A stretch of 64,000 nt of DNA. It comes from Parvularcula sp. BBD 1991-13. GTDB taxonomy: Bacteria; Pseudomonadota; Alphaproteobacteria; Caulobacterales; Parvularculaceae. Both the position numbers and the translations under genes were made by a program. The notes under the pieces were generated by a model that made no database searches, had not been told where the DNA came from, and worked only from the letters and a program-made list of their open reading frames with translations. Shown one piece after another: positions 43,832-52,041 of the stretch. The DNA lies in contig LYSZ01000002.1 in NCBI GenBank assembly GCA_001657385.1, positions 1 through 64,000 on the forward strand, in the 5' to 3' direction. Position 1 is the first letter of the stretch. The number at the start of each line of letters is the position of its first letter.

Positions 43832-44543
43832 AAGGCGCTCTCCATAGGGCGGTTTCGAGTGTCGCGATTCCAAGGGTCGCGGTGATGCGGGCGGCGCGCG
43901 CCGTCCGCATGCGTTGTAATGGGCGGGCGAGGGGCGCTTCGGCGCATACCCCCTCGCCCGCCCCCCTTTCGGGGCGCGCGCTCCCCCCCAATCCACGGAA
44001 CGCGCGCGGGTCCCCGCCGGACTTTCAGCCTTCCAAGAGCCGCCCCGGCGCCGGACGACGAGACGCCCCGAAGCCAGACGCCGGAACCCGGCGGAGATGA
44101 TCGCGGGCGGAACAGGATAAACTCGGGAACCCCCTGCTCCGCCCGCCGGCGACCGCGCGGGGATCGACTCGTCCCGCGCCGTCGCGAATAAGTGAGTTAT
44201 TGCCTTCGAATGATAATTCGCATTCGACCTATTTAATGATAATAGAAAAATTAAACGATACGGTGAGAATAGGTTTTTTGTAAAATAAATAACGCCCGCA
44301 CCGTAAACACCTTCATACCTAAGAAGATATTTTACTATGGCTTTATAAATAATCTTAGATTTTATCTCGAGAACGCCATCTAGCCCTTATCAAGACGCGA
44401 TCCTTTGATGCCCGCCGCTTAGTAAAAGTAAAATCATTGAAAATATGCATGCAGAAGAAATACATGTAAGACCGTATATTCGTATGAATTTATCAATCCA
44501 ACACCAGTTTTTCAGATTCTTTAAATTCATCCAAACACTAGAC
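43832..44543. other. 712-bp intergenic region with an AT-rich core
   Basis: No supported gene. From about 44180 the sequence becomes very AT-rich. An inverted repeat CGAATG-N8-CATTCG lies at 44207-44226, and AATGATAAT occurs twice (44209-44217, 44235-44243). These look like operator sites for one of the flanking regulators. The AT-rich core is the kind of sequence bound by silencing proteins. Confidence 0.4.
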
Positions 44544-44897
44544 ATGAATGTCAGAGTTCATGTCGGACAGCGAATACGCGATTTGCGAATCGGCCTGGAT
44601 ATGACCCAGCCCGAACTCGCGGATCGTGTGGGCATGCGGGTCGCCTCCATCAGTGAGATGGAACGCGGCAATATCGGCCCGAGCTTGAACTCGCTGGCGC
44701 CCATAGCCGACGCCCTGCACACAACGGTGCCCGATCTGTTCAAATATGTTGCGTCGAAGTACTCAAAACCCAAGCGACAACTCAAGCTGCTGACACAAGC
44801 AACCGACCGTCTCGCCAAGCTTGACGAAACGCACATTCGTCAGATCATTGACCAGCTTGACGTCACCTTAAGCCGCCTTCAGTCCAAGGACGGCTAA
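44544..44897 (+). CDS. XRE-family regulator A
   Basis: A 117-residue protein: helix-turn-helix (VGQRIRDLRIGLDMTQPELA, then DRVGMRVASISEMERG) plus a helical tail of about 40 residues (LLTQATDRLAKLDETHIRQI). The frame continues upstream to 44445 but the extra residues look like translated AT-rich DNA, so I start at ATG 44544. It is the first of three tandem XRE genes with the same layout, separated by palindromic repeats. Self-repression is likely. Confidence 0.7.
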   Translation: MNVRVHVGQRIRDLRIGLDMTQPELADRVGMRVASISEMERGNIGPSLNSLAPIADALHTTVPDLFKYVASKYSKPKRQLKLLTQATDRLAKLDETHIRQIIDQLDVTLSRLQSKDG

Positions 44898-44919
44898 GAC
44901 AATTGCCCCTCGCGGCCCC

Positions 44920-44969
44920 GCCTCAGGATGAAGGGCGCGTTACGATCCGTACGCCCTTCATCCTGAGGC
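44920..44969. repeat. Palindromic repeat, copy 1
   Basis: An 18-bp perfect stem, GCCTCAGGATGAAGGGCG with its complement, encloses a 14-base loop containing ACGATCCGT. A close copy is at 45448-45496. It resembles REP/MITE-type intergenic repeats common in Alphaproteobacteria (CATCCTGAGG...). It sits between XRE genes A and B. Confidence 0.85.
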
Positions 44970-45043
44970 GCCCGGGCTTCGAAGGATGGAGAAGCGCGCC
45001 TTATGGGAGTGATTAGCAAGTCGGATCGATGTAAAAGACTGAA

Positions 45044-45418
45044 ATGACCAACACGTTGAGCCAGCAACTGAAAGCCTACATCGGATCGCAGATCGTCTCC
45101 GCGAGAGAACAGCAGAATCCGCGAATATCTCAGGAAACGCTCGCTGAAATGGCGGGAACATCCAGACAAAATCTTGGATTGATAGAGAGGGGAGAAAGCT
45201 GGCCGTCAAATGATTTGACTATCGCATTGTCGGCAGCGCTGGGAGTTCCGCCGTCATACTTTTTTCCCAACTTTCTGCTCGGCGAGGAGCCACACAAGGA
45301 TATGGAGTTGGTCGATCAAATTTCTAAAGACGTAACGCAACTCAAACCGCGCGAATTAAGAGTAGCGGCCTTGATTATCCGCACACTGCTGGAAAAAGCT
45401 GAAACACTGAACGACTAG
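45044..45418 (+). CDS. XRE-family regulator B
   Basis: A 124-residue protein with a Cro/CI-type helix-turn-helix (ISQETLAEMAGTSRQNLGLI, then ERGESWPS). A connecting segment typical of the family (LGVPPSYFFPNFLLGE) and a C-terminal helix (DQISKDVTQLKPRELRVAAL) follow. It shares this layout, including the PSYFFP-like turn, with regulator C. No clear ribosome site. Function: DNA binding, target unknown. Confidence 0.75.
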   Translation: MTNTLSQQLKAYIGSQIVSAREQQNPRISQETLAEMAGTSRQNLGLIERGESWPSNDLTIALSAALGVPPSYFFPNFLLGEEPHKDMELVDQISKDVTQLKPRELRVAALIIRTLLEKAETLND

Positions 45419-45447
45419 CAGTCATTGCCACGTTCCTTCGCGACGCC

Positions 45448-45496
45448 GCCTCAGAATGAAGGGCGCGTACGATCCGTACGCCCTTCATCCTGAGGC
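45448..45496. repeat. Palindromic repeat, copy 2
   Basis: Same element as 44920-44969, with one mismatch in the 18-bp stem (CAGAATG against CATCCTG). It again sits between two XRE genes, so each downstream XRE gene is preceded by a copy. Confidence 0.85.
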
Positions 45497-45608
45497 GCCC
45501 GAACCATCGAAGGACATGGACATAAGGCAAAAAATGATCCATTTAGGGCTATTGGCGAAGTTACTGGGGCTCGCTAGAACATCTGCAAAGTAAAGAGAGC
45601 AAACGACG

Positions 45609-45980
45609 ATGGCCGATGAGGAAGAAATACAGCTAGAGAACCTAGTAGGCCCATTAATCGCCGACGCCAGAGAAGCGGCCGGCTTGACACAAGCTGAAGC
45701 TGCGGAGAAAGCCGGGATACATCATCAAACGCCAGGGGATATTGAACGAGGGAAAACACGCCCGTCTTTCAGCATGCTGATGAAGCTTGCAAAAATTTAT
45801 AACGTGCCGGTAGCTAGCTTTTTCCCAGATTACGAATTGTCAGACGAACTGTCCGAAACCGACATCCTGATCAACGCCATCAACCGCGACTTGAAACATC
45901 TGACGCCGGACTATCTCGACACGCTGAAACTCATTGCCGAAGCCATGCGCAAAAGGCTTGAAAGCGCCAAAGCATCGTAA
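45609..45980 (+). CDS. XRE-family regulator C
   Basis: A 123-residue protein with an acidic N-terminus, helix-turn-helix (AAGLTQAEAAEKAGIHHQTP, then GDIERGKTRPSFSML), the YNVPVASFFPDYEL turn and a C-terminal helix (NAINRDLKHLTPDYLDTLKL). It is clearly paralogous to regulator B in the second half. The following two microproteins are co-directional and may share its transcript. Confidence 0.78.
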   Translation: MADEEEIQLENLVGPLIADAREAAGLTQAEAAEKAGIHHQTPGDIERGKTRPSFSMLMKLAKIYNVPVASFFPDYELSDELSETDILINAINRDLKHLTPDYLDTLKLIAEAMRKRLESAKAS

Positions 45981-46037
45981 AGCCCGGCGGACACGAACGC
46001 CGGCAATGCGCTTGACGCGGCAATCGGGACTAACCAT

Positions 46038-46226
46038 ATGAAATCTGATAAAGAATTCAGCGCCGAATGGCTCAGGACCATTTCTCTGGGGTTCCTGCTG
46101 GCCGCGTTTTTCGGCGAGGCGCCGCCGGCGTTGAGATTTGTATTCCTGTTCGCCGGCATTGCGGTTTTCGCCGTGGCGCTTTACGTTTTCAGCAGAGGAA
46201 AGAAGGGACACGACACATGGGATTGA
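46038..46226 (+). CDS. 62-residue membrane protein
   Basis: A small protein with two hydrophobic segments (ISLGFLLAAFFG; LRFVFLFAGIAVFAVALYVF) and a charged C-terminus (SRGKKGHDTWD), so probably a membrane hairpin. The gene overlaps the next microprotein by 10 bp in another frame, which indicates coupled translation. No family recognised. Confidence 0.5.
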   Translation: MKSDKEFSAEWLRTISLGFLLAAFFGEAPPALRFVFLFAGIAVFAVALYVFSRGKKGHDTWD

Positions 46227-46324
46227 TGGAAGGCAGCGTCCTCACCGCAATCGTGCTTGTCGCCGCCATTGCGGTCGGCCTTTACGTGACCCGCGACGGC
46301 GACCGCCGCCACAAGGGCGAATAA
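46217..46324 (+). CDS. 35-residue membrane microprotein
   Basis: ATG 46217 to TAA 46324 encodes a single membrane span (GSVLTAIVLVAAIAVGLYVT) with a charged tail (RDGDRRHKGE). It has AAGGGA upstream inside the preceding gene, with which it overlaps. The clean span-plus-charge layout and the overlap support coding. Function unknown. Confidence 0.45.
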   Translation: MGLMEGSVLTAIVLVAAIAVGLYVTRDGDRRHKGE

Positions 46325-46467
46325 CAGCGTCCTTCCCTACGCCGCCTGACGGCGGCGCCTCGACAAAAGAACGCCCTCCGCCCCGGCGACCCGGGCGACG
46401 GCGCGAGACGACATAACACTTTTCAAGATCCTGGCGGTCTGCAGAAGCGGAATTCAGAGAAAGTCGG

Positions 46468-46553
46468 TGGTGCCCCCCGCCGGAATCGAACCGGCACTCC
46501 CAAAGGGAACTGGATTTTGAATCCAGCGCGTCTACCAGTTCCGCCAGAGGGGC
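46468..46553 (-). tRNA. tRNA-Leu (anticodon CAA)
   Basis: The minus strand folds as an 86-nt class II tRNA with encoded CCA. Acceptor GCCCCTC pairs with GGGGGGC, the anticodon arm CTGGATTCAAAATCCAG gives loop TTCAAAA and anticodon CAA, a long variable arm (TTCCCTTTGGGAGT) is typical of Leu, and the T loop is GGTTCGATTCC. It decodes UUG. It lies at the right side of the accessory region; tRNA-Leu genes are frequent integration targets, but no integrase or att repeat is seen. Confidence 0.97.
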
Positions 46554-46757
46554 TAAATCGCTGCGCTGTCAGGGCTTCACCTATAATGCGCGCGGGCGGA
46601 GAAGAAAACCGCTTTTATCCCCGCCCGCGGTTTCCGGCGCGGCGGGCGCGCGCCGGCCGCAAATCAGCCCCATAAATTGTTTACCATACGCCTTGATGAT
46701 CGGGTTTTTTGCTGTACGCCTCCGCCTCCCGGGCGAGAGCCTTGACCAGAGACGTTT

Positions 46758-47462
46758 ATGACCGCCGCTTCCCCCGATATCGACCAGCCCATGCGCGGCG
46801 CCACGCAAACGCTGTTTCATATCCTCGCCGATTTGCGCCGCGCCGCGGGCGCTGCGAGCGCTGCGGGCGCCGCTGAAACCGCGCATGCCCCGGAGGAGGA
46901 CGCCGGGGAGGGGCCGCGGGCGAGCCTCGGCGATGTGCTCACCCGGCTGGACGAGCGCGCCTATGGCTTCCTGCTCCTCCTGCTGGCGCTGCCGTGCTGC
47001 CTGCCGTTCGTCTATGTGCTGCCGCAGATCGTGGCCCTGCCGATGCTGGCCCTGGCCGGACAGCTCGCCGCGGGACGCCGCCACCCGTGGCTGCCCGAAA
47101 CGCTGAACCGGCGTCAGTTCTCTATCGCCGCGTTCGAGCGGGTGCTGGCGCGCAGCGAACGCTATGTCGGCTGGGTGGAAAGCATCGCGCGGCCGAGGCT
47201 GAAACCCGTCACCGGCCATGGCGGCGCGCGCCTTGCGGGCCTGCTGCTGCTTGTGCCGACCGCCTCGATCCTGGTTCCCCTGCCCTCCACCAACACCGTG
47301 CCCGGCATCGGCGTCGCCGTCGCCGCCATCGGCCTGATCGAACGCGACGGCGTCCTGGTGATCGGCGGATTGCTGATCGGTTTTTTGTGGGTCGCCCTGC
47401 TTTTGTTCCTGGGCGCGGAAGCCGCCCAGCTGATCAAGGACTGGTTGAGCGGCTTGTTTTAG
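46758..47462 (+). CDS. exoD: ExoD-family exopolysaccharide synthesis protein
   Basis: A 234-residue inner-membrane protein. The family core is present: LGDVLTRLDERAYGFLLLLL, then ALPCCLPF, YVLPQIVALPMLALAGQLAA with WLPETLNRRQ, and a C-terminal membrane bundle with PLPSTNTVPGIGVAV. ExoD affects exopolysaccharide production and alkaline tolerance in rhizobia; the mechanism is unknown. The extra Ala/Glu-rich N-terminal loop (about residues 30-55) is longer than I expect. Single gene after the tRNA. Confidence 0.85.
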   Translation: MTAASPDIDQPMRGATQTLFHILADLRRAAGAASAAGAAETAHAPEEDAGEGPRASLGDVLTRLDERAYGFLLLLLALPCCLPFVYVLPQIVALPMLALAGQLAAGRRHPWLPETLNRRQFSIAAFERVLARSERYVGWVESIARPRLKPVTGHGGARLAGLLLLVPTASILVPLPSTNTVPGIGVAVAAIGLIERDGVLVIGGLLIGFLWVALLLFLGAEAAQLIKDWLSGLF

Positions 47463-47548
47463 CGCCTAAATAACGCGGCAGTATGGCCATCCTGTGTGAC
47501 GATCCGTCTTAGCGTTATGGCGGCCCGGCGCGTTATGATCCCTTGGTG

Positions 47549-48109
47549 ATGAAACTGCTTTCAGGGCATACCAGAACCGAACTGTCGCTTGCCGCGGCGG
47601 CCGCGGTCAGCGCCGCCTTGCTGGCCGGGGCGCACCTGTTCGAGCGGGTGGGCGGCTTTGCGCCCTGCATCCTGTGCCTCGACCAGCGCGAGGCCCACTG
47701 GACGGCCCTGACGGTCGCCGCCGCCGGCCTTGTGTTCGCCCGCGCCTTCAATTCAAGGCTGGGCGCGGCGGCCGCGGTCGGCGCCCTGGCGCTGGTCTAC
47801 GCGGTCAGCACCGGGCTTTCCTTTTACCATACCGGTGTCGAGCATCACTTCTGGCCGGGGCCGGCCCTGTGCGCGGAGGGCGGCGCGGACGGGCCCGTCG
47901 CGATCGACTCCATCGCCGCCGCCCTTGCCGGTCCTTCGGACGCGCCGGCCTGCGACGATGTTCCGTGGACGTTTCTCGGCGTTTCCATGGCGGGCTACAA
48001 CATGCTCGCCTCCGCCGGCCTGTTCGCGCTGACCGCGTTCGCCGCCGGCGCCGAAACCCGCCGCGCGCGGGAAACGCGCACAATCCTGTCGCCCTCTGAA
48101 AAGCTGTGA
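47549..48109 (+). CDS. dsbB: Disulfide bond formation protein B
   Basis: A four-helix inner-membrane oxidase that reoxidises DsbA and passes electrons to quinone. The first Cys pair is in FAPCILCLDQREAHW; the second pair is in the loop between helices 3 and 4 (WPGPALCAEGG and DAPACDDVPWTFLG). Both catalytic pairs are complete, unlike the short DsbB-like protein at 42571. TTG, GTG and ATG start codons stand in a row at 47543-47551; I use the ATG. coq7 follows four bases after its stop. Confidence 0.88.
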   Translation: MKLLSGHTRTELSLAAAAAVSAALLAGAHLFERVGGFAPCILCLDQREAHWTALTVAAAGLVFARAFNSRLGAAAAVGALALVYAVSTGLSFYHTGVEHHFWPGPALCAEGGADGPVAIDSIAAALAGPSDAPACDDVPWTFLGVSMAGYNMLASAGLFALTAFAAGAETRRARETRTILSPSEKL

Positions 48110-48113
48110 TCCC

Positions 48114-48686
48114 ATGACCCACGATCCCCTTGACGCCGCCGCCGCCCTGCCCGGTCCCAGAAGCCGCCGCCTTGAGGAAATGCTGCGCGTCGACCATGCC
48201 GGCGAATACGGCGCTGTTGCGATCTATCGCGGTCAGCGGGCGGTGTTCGACGCGCTGCCGCACAAGGCCGCCATCGCCGGGGAGATCGCGGAGATGGAAG
48301 CGGGAGAAATCGACCATCTGGACACCTTCGACCGGGTTCTCGCCGAACGCGGCGTTCGCCCGACCCTGCTCAGCCCGTTGTGGAACGCGGCCGGCTTCGG
48401 CCTCGGCGCGGCGACGGCGCTGATGGGCGAAAAGGCGGCGATGGCCTGCACCGAAGCGGTGGAGGACGTCATCGAGAAGCACTACGCGGAACAGATCGAC
48501 GCCCTGGAGACGGACGATGCGGAACAGGACCTGCGCCAGACCCTGATCCGGTTCCGCGAAGACGAGATCGGGCACAAGACCACGGCCGAAAACGCCGGCG
48601 CAAGGCAGGCCCCGGGCTACGGCCTCCTGTCGGCGGTGATCAAAATCGGCTGCCGCGGCGCCATCCGGATCGCTGAAAAAATCTGA
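48114..48686 (+). CDS. coq7: Demethoxyubiquinone hydroxylase (COQ7)
   Basis: A di-iron, membrane-bound mono-oxygenase that adds the C6 hydroxyl in ubiquinone synthesis. The 190-residue protein has both iron-ligand repeats: MLRVDHAGEYGAVAIYRGQ with EIDHLDTF, and AVEDVIEKHYAEQI with FREDEIGHKTTA. This COQ7 form serves in place of UbiF in Alphaproteobacteria. It follows dsbB with a four-base gap, so one transcript probably serves two quinone-related membrane enzymes. Confidence 0.95.
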   Translation: MTHDPLDAAAALPGPRSRRLEEMLRVDHAGEYGAVAIYRGQRAVFDALPHKAAIAGEIAEMEAGEIDHLDTFDRVLAERGVRPTLLSPLWNAAGFGLGAATALMGEKAAMACTEAVEDVIEKHYAEQIDALETDDAEQDLRQTLIRFREDEIGHKTTAENAGARQAPGYGLLSAVIKIGCRGAIRIAEKI

Positions 48687-48858
48687 TCCGGGGCGCGCCC
48701 GGCGCCTTCCCGTCCCGCCACCGGGCAAACGCCTTTGCCGGGGAGCTTTATTTCGCATCCGAAACCGTTGCGCGGGGCTACTTTGCCCGTCGGCGCAAGT
48801 CGTTTAGGGTGCTGAAACGTCAGCCGTCTCTTCACCGGAACAACAACAGGACAGCTTT

Positions 48859-50808
48859 ATGGTCTCAACGCACCCCCTGCGTCTCGCCGCCGCCTTGTGC
48901 GGCGTCTCCGCCTGCGCGCTGGGCGTCGCCTGCGCCCCGGACGCGGAAACCGCTGACGCAGGACGCGCTGACAACCCCGCCGCCGTTGAAACCGCCCGCG
49001 ACGTCGCCGCCCTTGCGGCGGCCGTTCAACCCGAAGAGACGGCGGAGGCTTCCGGCGAAGCCGCGCCGACGTCTGCGGACGCGGCGGCGCTGATCCGCCG
49101 GGTCGAGGCGCACCACCGCGAGTTCGGCGAGTACGCGGCCCGGATCGCCTGGGTGAACCAGACCTACATCACCCACGACACCAACTGGCTCTACGCGAAG
49201 GTGCTGGCCGAAGACACCAGGAAGGGCGTCGAGTTCGCCAACGAAGCCAAGCGCTTCAATGATCTCGACCTGCCGCCGGACCTGCGCCGCAAGCTGGAGC
49301 TGATCAAGCTCGGTCTCAACATCCCCGCGTCCGAGCGCGACGGCGCCGCGGAGGAACTCTCCGAGATCGCCACGCGCATGGGATCGACCTATGCGACCGG
49401 CGCGATCGACCTCGACGGCGCGCGCGTGCCGCGCGTCGATCTGGAGGCGATGATGGGGGAGATCCGCGACCCGGAAAAGCTTCAGGAAATCTGGGTGAAA
49501 TGGCGCGAGATCCCGGTTGCGGACAATGGCGGCGGCTCCATGAAGGACGACTACGCCGCGATGACCGCCCTCGCCAACGAAGGCGCGCGCGAGCTTGGCT
49601 TTGACGATGTGGGCGCCATGTGGCGCGCCCGGTATGACCTGCCGCCCGCGGCCTTCGCCGCCGAGACCGACCGGCTGTGGAGCCAGGTCAAACCGCTCTA
49701 CGACCAGCTTCACTGCCATGTGCGCGCGGAACTGAACGCGGCGTATGGCGACGAGATCGTCCCGCTCGACCAGCCGATCCGCGCCGACCTCCTCGGCAAC
49801 ATGTGGGCGCAGAGCTGGGGCAACATCTACGACCTCGTCGCGCCGGAGGACGCCGACCCCGGTTACGATCTGACCGCGCTCCTGAAGGACAACGGCTACG
49901 ACGCCATGAAGATGGTGGAAACGGGGGAGGGCTTTTTCTCCTCCCTCGGCTTCGCTCCCCTGCCAGACAGTTTCTGGGCGCGCTCGCAGATCGTCAAACC
50001 CGACGGGCGCGAAGTCGCCTGCCACGCCTCGGCCTGGAACCTGGACGGCCAGGACGACATCCGGATCAAGATGTGCACCAAGGTCAACGCCGACGATTTC
50101 CAGACCGTGCATCACGAACTCGGGCACAACTACTACCAGCGCGCCTACAAGGATCAGTCCCCGATTTACTGGGACGGCGCCAATGGCGGCTTCCACGAGG
50201 CGATCGGCGACATGATCGCCCTGTCGATCACGCCGGACTATCTGAAGCAGATCGGCCTGCTTGAGGAGGTTCCCGATGCGTCGAAGGATGTCGGCCTGCT
50301 GATGAACCAGGCGCTCGAAAAAATCGCCTTCATGCCGTTCGGCCTCCTGATGGACAAATGGCGCTGGCAGGTGTTCTCCGGCGAACTGACGCCCGAAACC
50401 TATAATGACGGCTGGTGGGCCCTGCGCACCCAGTACCAGGGGGTGCGCCCGCCGGCGCCGCGCGGCGCGGATTATTTCGACGCCGGGGGCAAATACCACA
50501 TTCCCAATAACGTGTCGTACACGCGCTATTTCATCGCGCACATCCTCCAGTTCCAGTTCCACAAGGCCGCCTGCGACATGATGGGCTGGGAGGGGCCGCT
50601 GCATCGCTGCTCGATCTACGGCGCGGCGGAAACGGTCGGCGAGCCGTTCAACGCCATGCTCGAGATGGGACGCTCGCGCCCCTGGCCGGAGGCGCTGGAA
50701 GCCTTCGTCGGCGCGCCGGAGATGGACGGCTCGGCGGTGGTGGAGTATTTCGCGCCGCTGATGACGTGGCTGGAGGAACAGAACGCCGACCGCCAGTGCG
50801 GTTGGTAG
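48859..50808 (+). CDS. M2-family metallopeptidase (ACE-like dipeptidase)
   Basis: A 649-residue zinc peptidase related to angiotensin-converting enzyme that removes C-terminal dipeptides. Zinc ligands are H419 and H423 in HHELGHNYY, with E447 in GGFHEAIGDM 24 residues later, the exact M2 spacing. Substrate-site blocks such as MDKWRWQVFSG and NNVSYTRYFIAHILQFQFH are present. The N-terminus is a signal peptide with a possible lipid-anchor Cys (LGVACAP), so it is periplasmic. A single-gene unit; peptide scavenging is likely. Confidence 0.95.
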   Translation: MVSTHPLRLAAALCGVSACALGVACAPDAETADAGRADNPAAVETARDVAALAAAVQPEETAEASGEAAPTSADAAALIRRVEAHHREFGEYAARIAWVNQTYITHDTNWLYAKVLAEDTRKGVEFANEAKRFNDLDLPPDLRRKLELIKLGLNIPASERDGAAEELSEIATRMGSTYATGAIDLDGARVPRVDLEAMMGEIRDPEKLQEIWVKWREIPVADNGGGSMKDDYAAMTALANEGARELGFDDVGAMWRARYDLPPAAFAAETDRLWSQVKPLYDQLHCHVRAELNAAYGDEIVPLDQPIRADLLGNMWAQSWGNIYDLVAPEDADPGYDLTALLKDNGYDAMKMVETGEGFFSSLGFAPLPDSFWARSQIVKPDGREVACHASAWNLDGQDDIRIKMCTKVNADDFQTVHHELGHNYYQRAYKDQSPIYWDGANGGFHEAIGDMIALSITPDYLKQIGLLEEVPDASKDVGLLMNQALEKIAFMPFGLLMDKWRWQVFSGELTPETYNDGWWALRTQYQGVRPPAPRGADYFDAGGKYHIPNNVSYTRYFIAHILQFQFHKAACDMMGWEGPLHRCSIYGAAETVGEPFNAMLEMGRSRPWPEALEAFVGAPEMDGSAVVEYFAPLMTWLEEQNADRQCGW

Positions 50809-50910
50809 GGATCGCTGACATCAGCCGGCGGCGCCGCGGCCAGGTAGCGGCCCGTTGGAAAAAAGCCAAGGCTAAGACCGCGCGCGCGTGACGCCCGGCG
50901 GCGCAGTCTG

Positions 50911-51240
50911 TCAGCCCCGCGCCGATTTTTCCTCGTGGCCGGACACGCCCTGGCGCTTGACCAGGACGGCGGCCACGTCGTCCAGCGACACCTCGGCGGA
51001 CGCCATCAGCACCAGCAGGTGATAGAGAACGTCCGCGGTTTCCTCAGCCAGCGCCGCCCGGTCGCCCTCGACCCCGGCGATGGCCGCCTCCACCGCTTCC
51101 TCGCCGAACTTCTTGGCGCAGCGCGGCGTGCCCGCCGCCAGCAGGGAGGCGGTGTAGGATTCCGCGGGCGCCGCGCCCCGTCGCGCCTCGATAACCGCAT
51201 AAAGCCGGATCAATATGTCGCCGAGCGTGTCCGCCGCCAT
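50911..51240 (-). CDS. hisE: Phosphoribosyl-ATP pyrophosphatase
   Basis: Second step of histidine synthesis (PR-ATP to PR-AMP). The 109-residue MazG-like fold has the metal motif KKFGEEAVEAAIAG and EETADVLYHLLVLM. It is a stand-alone HisE, not fused to HisI. Last gene of the his cluster on this strand, 27 bp after hisF. Confidence 0.95.
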   Translation of the reverse strand: MAADTLGDILIRLYAVIEARRGAAPAESYTASLLAAGTPRCAKKFGEEAVEAAIAGVEGDRAALAEETADVLYHLLVLMASAEVSLDDVAAVLVKRQGVSGHEEKSARG

Positions 51241-51267
51241 TCGCGATGTTCCCTTCTTTTTATCCGT

Positions 51268-52041
51268 TTACGCCGCTTTCAGCCGCCGCACGGGCAGGCC
51301 CGCCGCCGCCAGGGCGTCTTTCGCTTCATCGATCGAAACCTCGCCGAAATGGAAGATCGACGCGGCGAGCACCGCCGCCGCCTTGCCCTCCTTCGCGGCT
51401 TCGGCCATATGCGCGGCGCACCCCGCCCCGCCAGAGGCGATGACCGGCGCGTGCACCGCCTCCGCGACGGCGCGGGTCAGGGCAATGTCGTAGCCGGTCT
51501 TCACGCCGTCGCAATCCATCGAGGTCAACAGGATTTCCCCCGCGCCCCGGGACACCGCCTCCCTGGCGAAAGCGACCGCGTCGACGCCCGCAGGCGTGCG
51601 CCCGCCATGGGTGAAGATCTCCCATCCGCCGCCGCCCTCGCGCCGGCGCGCGTCGATCGCGACGACGACGCACTGGGCGCCGAACTGCCGGGCGGCGGCG
51701 TCGATGAGATCGGGCGTCTTCACCGCGGCGGTGTTGATGGCGACCTTGTCGGCCCCGGCCAGCAGGAGATTGCGAAAGTCCTCGACGGAAGCGACGCCGC
51801 CGCCGACGGTGAGCGGCATGAAACAGCGTTCGGCGACCTTGTTGACCGCCTCGATCAGGACGCCCCGGCCCTCATGGCTGGCGGAGATGTCGAGAAAGCA
51901 AAGCTCGTCCGCCCCCGCCGCGTCGTAAGCCTCCGCCGCCGCCACCGGATCGCCGGCGTCGCGCAGGTTGACGAAGTTCACGCCCTTGACGACGCGGCCG
52001 TCCTTGACGTCAAGACACGGAATGATCCGCACATTCAGCAT
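51268..52041 (-). CDS. hisF: Imidazole glycerol phosphate synthase, cyclase subunit
   Basis: A (beta/alpha)8 barrel that joins PRFAR and ammonia from HisH to make imidazole glycerol phosphate and AICAR. The 257 residues begin [20 protein letters not shown]; catalytic Asp residues are in CLDVKDG and [11 protein letters not shown]. It overlaps the upstream CYTH-CHAD gene by seven bases, so the two are coupled. Confidence 0.97.
   Translation of the reverse strand: MLNVRIIPCLDVKDGRVVKGVNFVNLRDAGDPVAAAEAYDAAGADELCFLDISASHEGRGVLIEAVNKVAERCFMPLTVGGGVASVEDFRNLLLAGADKVAINTAAVKTPDLIDAAARQFGAQCVVVAIDARRREGGGGWEIFTHGGRTPAGVDAVAFAREAVSRGAGEILLTSMDCDGVKTGYDIALTRAVAEAVHAPVIASGGAGCAAHMAEAAKEGKAAAVLAASIFHFGEVSIDEAKDALAAAGLPVRRLKAA

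Noticed and set aside
43243-43885. Plus-strand frames over the YdaS-like gene
   Set aside because: Very Arg/Pro/Ala-rich, no motifs; the minus-strand frame has a helix-turn-helix and a ribosome site.
46325-46467. Possible attachment site next to tRNA-Leu
   Set aside because: I looked for a repeat of the tRNA 3' end near the left edge of the accessory block and saw none, and no integrase gene is present.
48865-50604. 579-residue minus-strand frame
   Set aside because: Antisense to the M2 peptidase, whose zinc motif and spacing are intact; no recognisable domain on the reverse strand.
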